Assembly: GCA_021816465.1 (NCBI GenBank)
Contig: JAKAYF010000008.1
Coordinates: 1 to 45,070, forward strand
DNA from: Nitrospirota bacterium
GTDB taxonomy: Bacteria > Nitrospirota > Leptospirillia > Leptospirillales > Leptospirillaceae
DNA: 45,070 bases
Direction of reading: 5' to 3'
The position numbers and the translations under genes are program-made. The notes beneath the pieces are model-generated. The model was not told where the DNA came from, did not search any database, and saw only the letters and a list, made by a program, of their open reading frames with translations. Shown here in pieces: positions 1 to 8,478 of this stretch; within the stretch, counting starts at the first letter, position 1; every line of letters begins with the position of its first letter.

Positions 1-1
1 T

Positions 2-1033
2 GGTGGAGAGATGAATGCTTTCACCAGCCAGGAAATCACTTCCTTCTACGCAATGGTTCTTTCCGAGAATGCCCCCAGGGCTGTAGCCTTGCTCGGCGAC
101 ATTCTCTGTGAGTCGATCTTCGATGATGTGGAACTTGAAAGGGAGAAAGGTGTCGTTCTTGAAGAGTTGATGGAGGCCAAGGACGATCCTGAAGATCTGG
201 TCTCAGAACAGCTTTTTTCATCCTACTTTGCAGACCATGCATTCGGTCGGCCCATATTAGGTACTGAAGAGTCAATTCAGCAATTTTCGCGAACGTCTGT
301 CATGGAATACTTTCAGGAGAATTATCATTCCGGGTCCATGTTCATTACCATTGCAGGAAATGTTGACTGGAAGATGATTCTAAAAGCACTTGAAAAATCT
401 TTTGGAAAAACGCCAAAGAAAAAGCTGGACCGAATTTCGCAGGATGCTCCCGTTGAGACCTTTGGCCTATGGGAATCCAATGAAGATTTCGAACAGGTTC
501 ACATGAGTATAGGTGTCAGGGGCATTCCCCAGAGGGACCATCGCCAGTCGGCACTGAGGCTTTTAACCACCCATCTTGGCGGCGGTATGAGTTCCCGTCT
601 TTTTCAGGAGGTTCGGGAGAAGAGAGGGCTTGCCTATTCTGTTTATGCATCGCCAATGTCTTTCTCTGATGGCGGGATCGTAAGAATCGTCGCTTCAACC
701 CGTCCATCCAAAAGAAAAGAGCTTCAGGATGTTCTTCTCTCGGAGATTGCGAGAGTCGAGGAGATCCCCTTGACGGAAGAAGAGCTGGCAAGATCCAAAA
801 ATCAGTTAAAGTCCTCTCTCCTTTTTGGTCTTGAAAGCGTTTCCGGGCGTATGAGCAAGATGGGGCGCAATCTTTTGACCTGGGGAGAAGAGATCCCTGT
901 TTCAAAAATCGAAGAATGGATTGATGCGGTAACGCCGGAGGATATCCAGATATTGGCCAGGGATCTCGAGTGGAGCAAAAGTCAGGGAGTTTCGGTTATG
1001 GGGCCTATCTCGAAAAACAAGAAGGGCCATTGA
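2..1033 (+). CDS. M16 family zinc peptidase (processing peptidase-like), 5'-truncated by the window edge
   Basis: Frame 2 is open from the first base (GGEMNAFTSQE..., the motif that follows HxxEH in M16 peptidases); ELEREKGVVLEEL and GGGMSSRLFQEVREKRGLAYSVYA motifs. The HxxEH itself lies upstream of the window. Confidence 0.93.
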   Translation, partial: GGEMNAFTSQEITSFYAMVLSENAPRAVALLGDILCESIFDDVELEREKGVVLEELMEAKDDPEDLVSEQLFSSYFADHAFGRPILGTEESIQQFSRTSVMEYFQENYHSGSMFITIAGNVDWKMILKALEKSFGKTPKKKLDRISQDAPVETFGLWESNEDFEQVHMSIGVRGIPQRDHRQSALRLLTTHLGGGMSSRLFQEVREKRGLAYSVYASPMSFSDGGIVRIVASTRPSKRKELQDVLLSEIARVEEIPLTEEELARSKNQLKSSLLFGLESVSGRMSKMGRNLLTWGEEIPVSKIEEWIDAVTPEDIQILARDLEWSKSQGVSVMGPISKNKKGH

Positions 1034-1034
1034 T

Positions 1035-1754
1035 GTGATTGTTCTGGGGGTCAATATAGATCATGTTGCGACATTAAGAAATGCACGTGGTGGAAGGAAT
1101 CCTGATCCACTCTTGGCCGCAGATATTGTTTTCACCTCCGGGGCCGGACAGATTGTGTGTCACTTGAGAGAGGATAGGAGGCATATTCTCGATCAGGATT
1201 TGCGGAATCTTTTGTCCTGGGGAAAATTGCCCGTCAATCTGGAAATGGCGTTGACGCCTGAGATGCAGGATATAGCCATCACTAATCGGCCCCAACTGAT
1301 AACGCTTGTTCCGGAAAGAAGACTTGAGCGGACAACGGAGGGAGGACTGTCTCTGGATCATGATTTGGCGGGTAAAATCCGTGACTTCCACCAGTTGACC
1401 TCTGAGAAAAAAATTCCCTTGTCTCTTTTTCTTGATCCTGATATTGAAATGGTCAAAAAAGGATGCGACCTTGGTGTTGAGCAAATCGAACTCCATACAG
1501 GTCCCTATGCCAATGCATTCTTGAAAAAACCGGATGCTCTTGAGCTAGAACGTCTTCTCGAATGTTCCCTCTATATTGCTTCAAGGGGGATAAGGCTTGC
1601 GATGGGGCATGGTCTGGATACGGAAAATCTGTTGCCGCTCCTTTCGATCCCTAACCTTGCAGAAGTCAATATTGGTCACAGTATTATTGCCCGTTCAGTT
1701 TTTATCGGGCTTTCATCTGCTATTTCAGAGATACAGGAAAAGCTCTCGAGATAG
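1035..1754 (+). CDS. pdxJ: pyridoxine 5'-phosphate synthase
   Basis: GTG start; LGVNIDHVATLRNARGG, VCHLREDRRHI, NLEMA, ELHTGPYA, GHGLDTENL, EVNIGHSIIARSVFIGL are PdxJ signatures. Confidence 0.97.
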   Translation: MIVLGVNIDHVATLRNARGGRNPDPLLAADIVFTSGAGQIVCHLREDRRHILDQDLRNLLSWGKLPVNLEMALTPEMQDIAITNRPQLITLVPERRLERTTEGGLSLDHDLAGKIRDFHQLTSEKKIPLSLFLDPDIEMVKKGCDLGVEQIELHTGPYANAFLKKPDALELERLLECSLYIASRGIRLAMGHGLDTENLLPLLSIPNLAEVNIGHSIIARSVFIGLSSAISEIQEKLSR

Positions 1755-1759
1755 TTTGT

Positions 1760-2122
1760 TCGAGCAGAGTATCGGTTTTGACCAAGTCCGTAGAGCAAGC
1801 CCCTTGATTCATTCATTGCGAATGCGGGAGGGCCGCTCAAGCGGAAGTTGTCTGGTGCGTATCTGGCCCGGTATGTCCGGGAGAGTCGATGTTGACCAAA
1901 TTGGGGGAGCTTCGTCTGGTGCGCTGAAGAATGGCTCTTTGGGAGGCGGTCGAAAGAGTCAGATAAACAGCAAGTGGCAAGCTCCCTTCTGCTCCCTTCG
2001 GCTTCTGCCGGAGCCGTTCCTTCCGGAAGTCCGGTTGTGGAGATGGGATGTTGTCGCCGAAAGGCGAGTGTCCGGAAGATCTTCTTTAAGGACAGAACCC
2101 CATGAATGTATTCATGGGGGGA
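1760..2122 (+). ncRNA. candidate structured RNA of unknown class between pdxJ and acpS
   Basis: Hairpin-rich spacer in an otherwise compact operon. TCGCC-GAAA-GGCGA (2054-2067), CCCGG-TATGT-CCGGG (1867-1881), CCGC-TCAA-GCGG (1833-1844). Long helix GGGAGCTT/AAGCTCCC (1905-1912/1979-1986) enclosing GGCTCTTT/AAAGAGTC (1933-1940/1953-1960). CCCCATGAA-TGTA-TTCATGGGG (2098-2119). Confidence 0.45.
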
Positions 2123-2130
2123 CTCAGAGG

Positions 2131-2523
2131 ATGAGACTATTGGAAAACATTGTTTCCATCGGAACGGATCTCGTTTCCGTTGACAGGATCAGGGGTGTTA
2201 TAGCAAAACATGGTTCCCGATTTCTGGAGAGAGTTTACACTAAAAGGGAGGTGGCTGAGTCTTCTCTGTCCCCGATTTATTTTTCTGGACGTTTTGCTGT
2301 CAAGGAGGCCGTGCTCAAGGCGATGGGAACAGGGCTGTCTGCCGGGTTGAGTTGGCGGGAGATCGAAACAACCCGGGAGCCATCAGGTGCACCAATGGTT
2401 TCCCTTTATGGTGAAGCTGCCAGAAGGTTGTTTGAAATGGGGGGAGGGAGGGTCATGGTCTCCATATCGCATGAACGGTCTTTTGCATTGGCTTTTGTCC
2501 TGTTTTTGGGAGAGTCCCGATGA
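2131..2523 (+). CDS. acpS: holo-[acyl-carrier-protein] synthase
   Basis: SIGTDLVSVDRIRGV, FSGRFAVKEAVLKAMGTG and ISHERSFALAFV motifs. The ORF track starts at 1597, but AcpS homology begins at ATG 2131 after AGAGG. Confidence 0.94.
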   Translation: MRLLENIVSIGTDLVSVDRIRGVIAKHGSRFLERVYTKREVAESSLSPIYFSGRFAVKEAVLKAMGTGLSAGLSWREIETTREPSGAPMVSLYGEAARRLFEMGGGRVMVSISHERSFALAFVLFLGESR

Positions 2524-4133
2524 AGGTTGTTATTCCTTCAGAAATGTCAGGAATTGAAAAGAGAACAATTCAGGAAGGTTTTTTAACGGAAGACCTTCTG
2601 ATGGAAAAGGCCGGGCTCTCTGTTGCAAGGGGGGTTTTGGCTCTTTGTCGATTCCCCGGGAGCGTTGTTGCAATGGTGGGAAAAGGAAACAACGGTGCCG
2701 ATGCGGTCGTGGCCTTGAGGCATCTGGAGCTCAAGGGCATCAAAACGACGGCGCTTCTTTTATATCCCGATGAAGATCATTCAAGTGCCCTGCGTTTGTC
2801 GATCAAAAGGCTCGGTGTTGCCCAGGGAGGAAGGTCGGATGGAATCCTCCGGTTTTCACCTCAGGGATCCATCCATAAGCTTCGCCATGCAAGTGTGGTC
2901 GTTGACGGGATTCTTGGGACTGGCTTCAGGGGCGAGCTTGCCCGGGAGCTTCAGGAAGCTATCAATCTTATGAACTCACTTGGTGCGATGGTATTGTCTG
3001 TCGATATTCCCAGCGGTCTTGACGGAGAAACGGGGAGGGCCCGGACAGCTGTTCATGCATCCAGAACCGTAACCTTTGCTTTTCCCAAATGGGGACTTTT
3101 GGTCGATCCCGGATGCCGATATACGGGGGATGTCGTGGTTTCGGATATCGGTCTGTTTCCATCCCTTCTCTCTCCCCTCCCATTGCGGCAGGTGCTTCTT
3201 CCGGGAGATGTCTTGCATCATCTCCCGGAAAGACCCTCATCCCTTCATAAGGGGCAGGCTGGCCATGTGCTCGTCTGGGGAGGAAGTCCCGGAAAATGGG
3301 GCGCACCGATGCTTTCCGGTCTTGGTGCCCAGCGGGTTGGTGCAGGACTGCTCACGATACTCTATCCGGATTCTGCTCCTTCCGTATCATCTTTCCCGGA
3401 ACAGATGATCGAGTATCTGACTTCATTTGATCCCGGAAGGATCTCGACTGTTCTCGAAAAGATTGATGTTGTTGCAATGGGGCCCGGTTTGTCTTTGGGG
3501 GATCGTGAACTTCAAGTTTCACGATATATCCTTGACCGCTTTCCAGGTCCTGTCGTGGCGGATGCCGGAATTTTTGACATGTACAGAACTTCTCCGATGA
3601 GTCTTGTCCGTCAAAATGGAGCTCCTCTCCTGTTGACCCCTCATCCGGGGGAATTTGCCCGTTATCTGAATCTTCCCGTCTCTACTGTACTTGAGCATGC
3701 CACCGAACTGTTGCTGGAATGGTCAAGGAAGTTGTCCGCGATTATTCTTCTTAAAGGGTACAGGACAATCATCGCCTCTCCCGAGGGAAGAATGTCCGTC
3801 AATCTGACGGGGAGTCCGAATATGGCGACAGCCGGTTCCGGAGATGTTCTGACTGGGGTCATTGCAGGCTTCCTGTCTCAGGGAATGTCCCCTTACGAGG
3901 CCTTGGTCTTGTCCGCATTTCTTCATGGATGGGGTGGTGAATTGCTTGGACAGTCAAGGTCCGTTGGCATATTGGCCAGGGAGCTTGCAGATTCCATCGG
4001 TCTTGTCCTTTCGGATGTGGCTTCTGCTGTGGAGCAGATCGATCGCATGGATCCGTGGGGTGATCTCCTCCTTTCGACATCGCTTTCCAGGTTGGGCTCT
4101 TCCATAACAGGAGGACTTCATGGACAACTCTGA
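2520..4133 (+). CDS. nnr: bifunctional NAD(P)H-hydrate epimerase / ADP-dependent NAD(P)H-hydrate dehydratase
   Basis: YjeF N-domain (VAMVGKGNNGADAVVALRHL, VVDGILGTGFRG, SVDIPSGLDG) followed by the dehydratase domain (GHVLVWGGSPGKWGAP, LLTPHPGEFARYL, NMATAGSGDVLTGVIAG). ATGA overlap with acpS. Confidence 0.96.
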   Translation: MKVVIPSEMSGIEKRTIQEGFLTEDLLMEKAGLSVARGVLALCRFPGSVVAMVGKGNNGADAVVALRHLELKGIKTTALLLYPDEDHSSALRLSIKRLGVAQGGRSDGILRFSPQGSIHKLRHASVVVDGILGTGFRGELARELQEAINLMNSLGAMVLSVDIPSGLDGETGRARTAVHASRTVTFAFPKWGLLVDPGCRYTGDVVVSDIGLFPSLLSPLPLRQVLLPGDVLHHLPERPSSLHKGQAGHVLVWGGSPGKWGAPMLSGLGAQRVGAGLLTILYPDSAPSVSSFPEQMIEYLTSFDPGRISTVLEKIDVVAMGPGLSLGDRELQVSRYILDRFPGPVVADAGIFDMYRTSPMSLVRQNGAPLLLTPHPGEFARYLNLPVSTVLEHATELLLEWSRKLSAIILLKGYRTIIASPEGRMSVNLTGSPNMATAGSGDVLTGVIAGFLSQGMSPYEALVLSAFLHGWGGELLGQSRSVGILARELADSIGLVLSDVASAVEQIDRMDPWGDLLLSTSLSRLGSSITGGLHGQL

Positions 4134-4905
4134 GCAATCGGGGATGGAAGGACTTCTTGTTCATCTGGAATATCTTTCCGGGCTCTATCCAGACCTTCCT
4201 GTGGCTGCACGCCTCCCGTCTCACGCTCCACTGAAGGAAGAAGGTCTTTCTCCTGAAGATAAGACTGAAAACATGGGGCTCAAAATGCCTGGTTCAGGCG
4301 TTTCTCCTGTTGGCGATCAGGAAGGCAAGTCTGGTGCTCTTGCGGTTTTAAGCCAAAAGGTTATTGATTGCAGGGCCTGTATCCTTGGAGATTTGAGGTC
4401 GAATCCTGTTTTTGGTGAAGGGAATGCCAATACCAGACTTTTGTTTATAGGTGAGGGGCCGGGGGCAGAGGAAGACCGGACAGGAAGGCCGTTTGTTGGA
4501 AGAGCGGGAGAACTCCTGGACAAGATGATCGCTGCCATGGGTTTGTCCCGGAAGGAGGTCTTTATTGCCAATGCCGTCAAATGTCGTCCACCGGCCAACA
4601 GAACACCTGAAAAGGTTGAGAGGGATGCATGCAAGCCTTTTCTGACAGAACAAATCAGGATTATTTCTCCTGAAGTCATTGTTCTGTTGGGACAGACGGC
4701 GATTTTTCAAGTGCTTCCGAATGAATCACCCATATCGTCGGTCAGGGGGGTCGAGACCAGTATCCCTTCCTTCCCGGGGATCCGTATCATGCCGACATAC
4801 CATCCTGCCTATTTGCTCAGGAACCCGCAGGCAAAAGCAATTGTCTGGAAGGACTTGCAGCAGGTCATGAAGTGGCTTTCCCTGCCACTGCCGAGCCAGA
4901 AATGA
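4120..4905 (+). CDS. family 4 (Fe-S) uracil-DNA glycosylase
   Basis: LLFIGEGPGAEEDRTGRPFVGRAGELLDKM, NAVKCRPPANRTP and YHPAYLLRNPQAK, plus the CRAC / C...C cluster cysteines. Confidence 0.94.
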   Translation: MDNSEQSGMEGLLVHLEYLSGLYPDLPVAARLPSHAPLKEEGLSPEDKTENMGLKMPGSGVSPVGDQEGKSGALAVLSQKVIDCRACILGDLRSNPVFGEGNANTRLLFIGEGPGAEEDRTGRPFVGRAGELLDKMIAAMGLSRKEVFIANAVKCRPPANRTPEKVERDACKPFLTEQIRIISPEVIVLLGQTAIFQVLPNESPISSVRGVETSIPSFPGIRIMPTYHPAYLLRNPQAKAIVWKDLQQVMKWLSLPLPSQK

Positions 4906-5183
4906 AATTCTTGAAAGGAATTTTTATTCTGCTCCTGGCACTTCTCGGGACTTTTTTTGTTCTGGAAAATGATCACGACACGGTCCTTGTCCTGATTCCG
5001 TTTTGGGGGCAATCAGATCCTGTATCGGTTGGTGCTTTGGTGGTGTCCTGTTTCTTGTCCGGCATACTGGCAACTCTTCTTTTTATCTTCTTTAGCAAAG
5101 TCGGCACCTCCCTGAAAAAAAGTTTTTCCAGACAAACATCCCAGGGGGCAGATCATCATGATGAAGGGAACCATGGACACTGA
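4902..5183 (+). CDS. LapA-domain small membrane protein
   Basis: ATG 4902 overlaps the preceding stop; two predicted TM helices (FLKGIFILLLALLGTFFVLEN, VGALVVSCFLSGILATLLFIFF) in a LapA/DUF1049-like layout. Confidence 0.7.
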   Translation: MKFLKGIFILLLALLGTFFVLENDHDTVLVLIPFWGQSDPVSVGALVVSCFLSGILATLLFIFFSKVGTSLKKSFSRQTSQGADHHDEGNHGH

Positions 5184-7689
5184 TATATCACCCCCGGTGA
5201 GATGGGAATATCCGGACACTCCGTTGTTTCGGCAGTATCAGGGGTTGAGGGAAAAAGCGGGGGAGGCTCTTCTTTTTTTTCGCCTCGGAGATTTCTATGA
5301 ACTCTTTGGAGACCAGGCTGTTGAGGTTTCCCGGGTTCTCGGCCTTACGCTGACATCCAGAGACAGGAATAAATCCAACCCTCTCCCCATGTGCGGAGTG
5401 CCGGCCCGTTCTCTTGAGCTTTATCTGCCCCGTCTTGTCTCTCTCGGCTATCGTATTGCGATTTCAGAGCAGACCCAGCCGGATTCAGAATCCGACGGCA
5501 TGTTTTCAAGGGAAATCGTAAGAATTGTAACAAGGTCAACCCTGATCGAAGATCCGTCCCTTGAAGGCGGGCAGACCAAAAATGGTGTCTGCCTTGCTCA
5601 GGCAGACGGAGCGATCGCTATATCGAGCCTGGATCTCTCGAGTGGACATCTTGCTGTTTTTGAGCCGCAGAACAAGGGAGATATTGATGCGATCCTTGAC
5701 TGGATGGCATCGAAATCCCCCGTTGAAATACTGATTGCGGATCCTGAACTGTCTTTGCTCCTGTCCGGAATAGAACATCAGCGAATCCTTCCCTCGGAAA
5801 TGCCGCTGAATGGTCTTGCGGATGTTCTTCCCGATGCCTTTGTGTTTCCTCTTCTTTCTCCTGCATCTGAACGAGCTCTTGTCACATTGATCGCCTATGT
5901 CGGTTCCCTGAAGGCCGGGGTCATTCATCATCTGACCGGCGTTACGGTTGAAAAAACAGCGGGAACGCTTGTAATCGACCGGGCTTCCATCCGGCATCTT
6001 GACCTCGTTCCTGATCAGGAGGACCGCAAAAAGAATGGAAGTCTTCTGGAAGTTCTTGATCAGTCAAGATCCGCTCTTGGAAGCAGGATGCTCCGGAGAT
6101 GGTTGCTTGCGCCGCTTTCGGACAGGGAGAGCATCCTCATGCGTCAGTGGATTGTCCGGCGCCTCGATGAGAATCCACGATGGGCCGACAGGGTTGGAGA
6201 GATTCTGGGGTCGACGGGAGATATTGAGCGGATCCTTGGGAGAATCGGGATGAAAGGACGATTGCCAAGAGATCTCGGCGGAATACGGGATGGAATCCAG
6301 GTCGCCATCGAGCTTGCCAGAATGCCCGAATGGACAGAGCTTTTGCATGATGAAAAGCGGGATTCTTCTCTGGAGACTCTTTCTGAAATGGTTTCGCGTC
6401 TTGCCGGAGCCTTGGTCGATGATCCACCCGTTTCCTGTGGGGAGTCTCCGGTCATACGGGATGGTTTCGACCCGGAACTCGACGGATACCGCCACTTTGA
6501 GCGGGAAGCAGACCAGGATCTGTTGAGGATTGAGGAGAGAGAACGCAAGGCAACAGGAATTGAAACGTTGAGGATCCGCTATAATCAGGTCGCAGGCTAC
6601 TATATCGAGGTGACAAAGGGACAGGTCTCGAAGGTGCCGCCCCATTATTTCAGGAAACAAACCCTGACCGGGGTTGAACGCTATACCTTGCCGGAGCTGC
6701 TGGCCTTTGAGCAGAAGATGACTGAGTCCAGATTCAAGGCTCAACAGAGGGAGTTTGCCCTGCTCGATGACCTGACCTCGCTGATTTTGTCCTGTTCAGC
6801 CCAGATACAGCGAATGGCGGAATTTCTCGGAACGGTCGATGCTCTTCTGTCCTTTGCCAGGGTCGGGAGGAAAAGACAATATGTCTTGCCAACATTTTCA
6901 TCGGATGGTGCGATGTCCATTACGAATGGACGCCATCCGATTGTTGAGGCCAGGCTTGCGGCGGGGGCCTTTATGCCGAATGATACCCGTCTTGAAGCCG
7001 GGACCTTTGTATTGCTGACTGGCCCCAACATGGCAGGAAAATCAACCTATATGAGGCAATTGGCACTGATTCAGATCATGGCCCAGATGGGTGCTCCCGT
7101 TCCGGCGGATAATGCGGTGTTGCCCATCGTCGACCGGATTTTGACAAGGGTTGGAGCAAATGACCATATCCTCGAGGGTGATTCGACTTTCATGGTTGAG
7201 ATGAAGGAGGTTGCGAGGGTTTTGCGGGATGCGACCGCAAAAAGTCTTGTGATTCTGGATGAGGTCGGACGCGGAACGGCCACTTTTGACGGGATGGCCA
7301 TTGCCTGGGCCGTATCAGAATATATCCATGACCGGGTGCGCTCTTTGACACTTTTTGCGACACATTATCACGAGCTCCATGCGCTGGCCGAGAGGGGTGA
7401 ACGCTTTCTGAACCAGTCCGTTGCTGTCCGGATCGAAGGGGGGAAGATCTTTTTTCCCCACAGAATCAGCTCCGGACATTCCTCAAAGTCCTACGGTATC
7501 GATGTTGCAAAGCTGGCAGGTGTTCCCGAGATTGTGATCGACCGGGCAACAAGGATTCTTGACCACTGGAACCGACAGAAGCCATTCAAGGCAATCTCGG
7601 AGGGACTTGCCCAATTGCCGGAGAAAGATCCTCAGGCGATGCCCATTTTCGACTGGAAGTTGCGTGGGGGAAGTTCCTCGCAACCGTAA
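5158..7689 (+). CDS. mutS: DNA mismatch repair protein MutS
   Basis: FFRLGDFYELF, TGPNMAGKSTYMRQ, LVILDEVGRGTATFDGMAIAWAV and FATHYHELHAL motifs. Confidence 0.98.
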   Translation: MMKGTMDTDISPPVRWEYPDTPLFRQYQGLREKAGEALLFFRLGDFYELFGDQAVEVSRVLGLTLTSRDRNKSNPLPMCGVPARSLELYLPRLVSLGYRIAISEQTQPDSESDGMFSREIVRIVTRSTLIEDPSLEGGQTKNGVCLAQADGAIAISSLDLSSGHLAVFEPQNKGDIDAILDWMASKSPVEILIADPELSLLLSGIEHQRILPSEMPLNGLADVLPDAFVFPLLSPASERALVTLIAYVGSLKAGVIHHLTGVTVEKTAGTLVIDRASIRHLDLVPDQEDRKKNGSLLEVLDQSRSALGSRMLRRWLLAPLSDRESILMRQWIVRRLDENPRWADRVGEILGSTGDIERILGRIGMKGRLPRDLGGIRDGIQVAIELARMPEWTELLHDEKRDSSLETLSEMVSRLAGALVDDPPVSCGESPVIRDGFDPELDGYRHFEREADQDLLRIEERERKATGIETLRIRYNQVAGYYIEVTKGQVSKVPPHYFRKQTLTGVERYTLPELLAFEQKMTESRFKAQQREFALLDDLTSLILSCSAQIQRMAEFLGTVDALLSFARVGRKRQYVLPTFSSDGAMSITNGRHPIVEARLAAGAFMPNDTRLEAGTFVLLTGPNMAGKSTYMRQLALIQIMAQMGAPVPADNAVLPIVDRILTRVGANDHILEGDSTFMVEMKEVARVLRDATAKSLVILDEVGRGTATFDGMAIAWAVSEYIHDRVRSLTLFATHYHELHALAERGERFLNQSVAVRIEGGKIFFPHRISSGHSSKSYGIDVAKLAGVPEIVIDRATRILDHWNRQKPFKAISEGLAQLPEKDPQAMPIFDWKLRGGSSSQP

Positions 7690-7756
7690 TCGGGAACAGG
7701 TTTTAGTTTTGATTGTTCGAAATGCTTTTCCGTTGTTTTTCAGGGAGGAAAAACTG

Positions 7757-8146
7757 TCAAAACGAGAATTGCGCTGGAGGGATACCGCCGTCAAATCCCT
7801 TGTCTCGCAGTAAAGTCTTGATATCCTGTCGATGTATTTCCGTAAGGCGGCCCTTCTCTGGTAAGATAGGCATCGCTTGCTCCTTCTTGAAGGCAAAGTA
7901 TTCCTCTGAAGGTTTTTTCCAAAAACGGATGAGTTGCTTTTCGTGTGAGACATGTCTGTGCACGGCATGGGAAAAGCATATAACTCCCGGCTGTATCCGG
8001 CTCATAAACAGGAGATTTTCCTGAACCAGAGGGTGGCATGACACCGCTGGCCCTGCAGCCATTTTCTGGAGCATCGGAAAAATCCCCGGGGGCTGGTAGT
8101 GTGCCAGTTTGTCTCTGTGCGACAGGATCGGAACGCTCCCGTCCAT
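7757..8146 (-). CDS. hypothetical protein, possibly part of a decaying ORF
   Basis: 129-aa ORF from ATG; the frame stays open upstream to a stop at 8276-8278 but contains no further start codon. No recognised domain. Confidence 0.3.
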   Translation of the reverse strand: MDGSVPILSHRDKLAHYQPPGIFPMLQKMAAGPAVSCHPLVQENLLFMSRIQPGVICFSHAVHRHVSHEKQLIRFWKKPSEEYFAFKKEQAMPILPEKGRLTEIHRQDIKTLLRDKGFDGGIPPAQFSF

Positions 8147-8478
8147 GGAGAAGATCCATTTTTCACTCGTCCATTCGAAGGAAGGGTACGATACCCAGGA
8201 CTCTTCGGTCTTTCGCCAAAAATGGCGGTTGACGCTTTCCTGCGGGCATGTTCCGGAAAAGAATCTCCGGAAAGGTTATGAGCGCCTATGGGCGGATCTT
8301 CGTGGAAGATGTGACTGCCAGCGAATACTATTTTGAGACTCTCTCCGGAGTCTCGAGGATGGTTCCGGAAAGCCCTTGAGCGACCGTTTTTCAGGTGTGG
8401 TGGTGGGAGCAGTCCCCCTTTGTTCAGTGGGATTGTTTTTTTTAATCTTTTTGATGGAAATATGGAGAAAACAGAACG

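Noticed and set aside
1760-2122. RNase P RNA (rnpB) as identity of the pdxJ-acpS spacer RNA
   Set aside because: There are superficial matches (CAAGTCCG near 1783, GGACAGAACCC near 2089). However, GAGGAAAGUCC, the AGGGUGAAA/GGUAAGAGC blocks and GGUAAACYCC are absent. The P4 pairing (AAG-U-CCGGG with CCCGGCUU) cannot be formed between the two candidate strands.
1760-2122. tmRNA, SRP RNA or common riboswitches in the same spacer
   Set aside because: No tRNA-like T-loop/tag ORF, no GGUCCGGAAGGAAGCAGCC SRP core, and no TPP, cobalamin, FMN or c-di-GMP consensus recognised by eye.
1597-2523. 308-aa ORF as an N-terminally extended AcpS
   Set aside because: The first about 178 codons overlap pdxJ and the hairpin-rich spacer and show no domain; AcpS homology starts cleanly at ATG 2131.
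6064-6744. 226-aa minus-strand ORF inside mutS
   Set aside because: Antisense to a conserved mutS frame; no recognisable domain.
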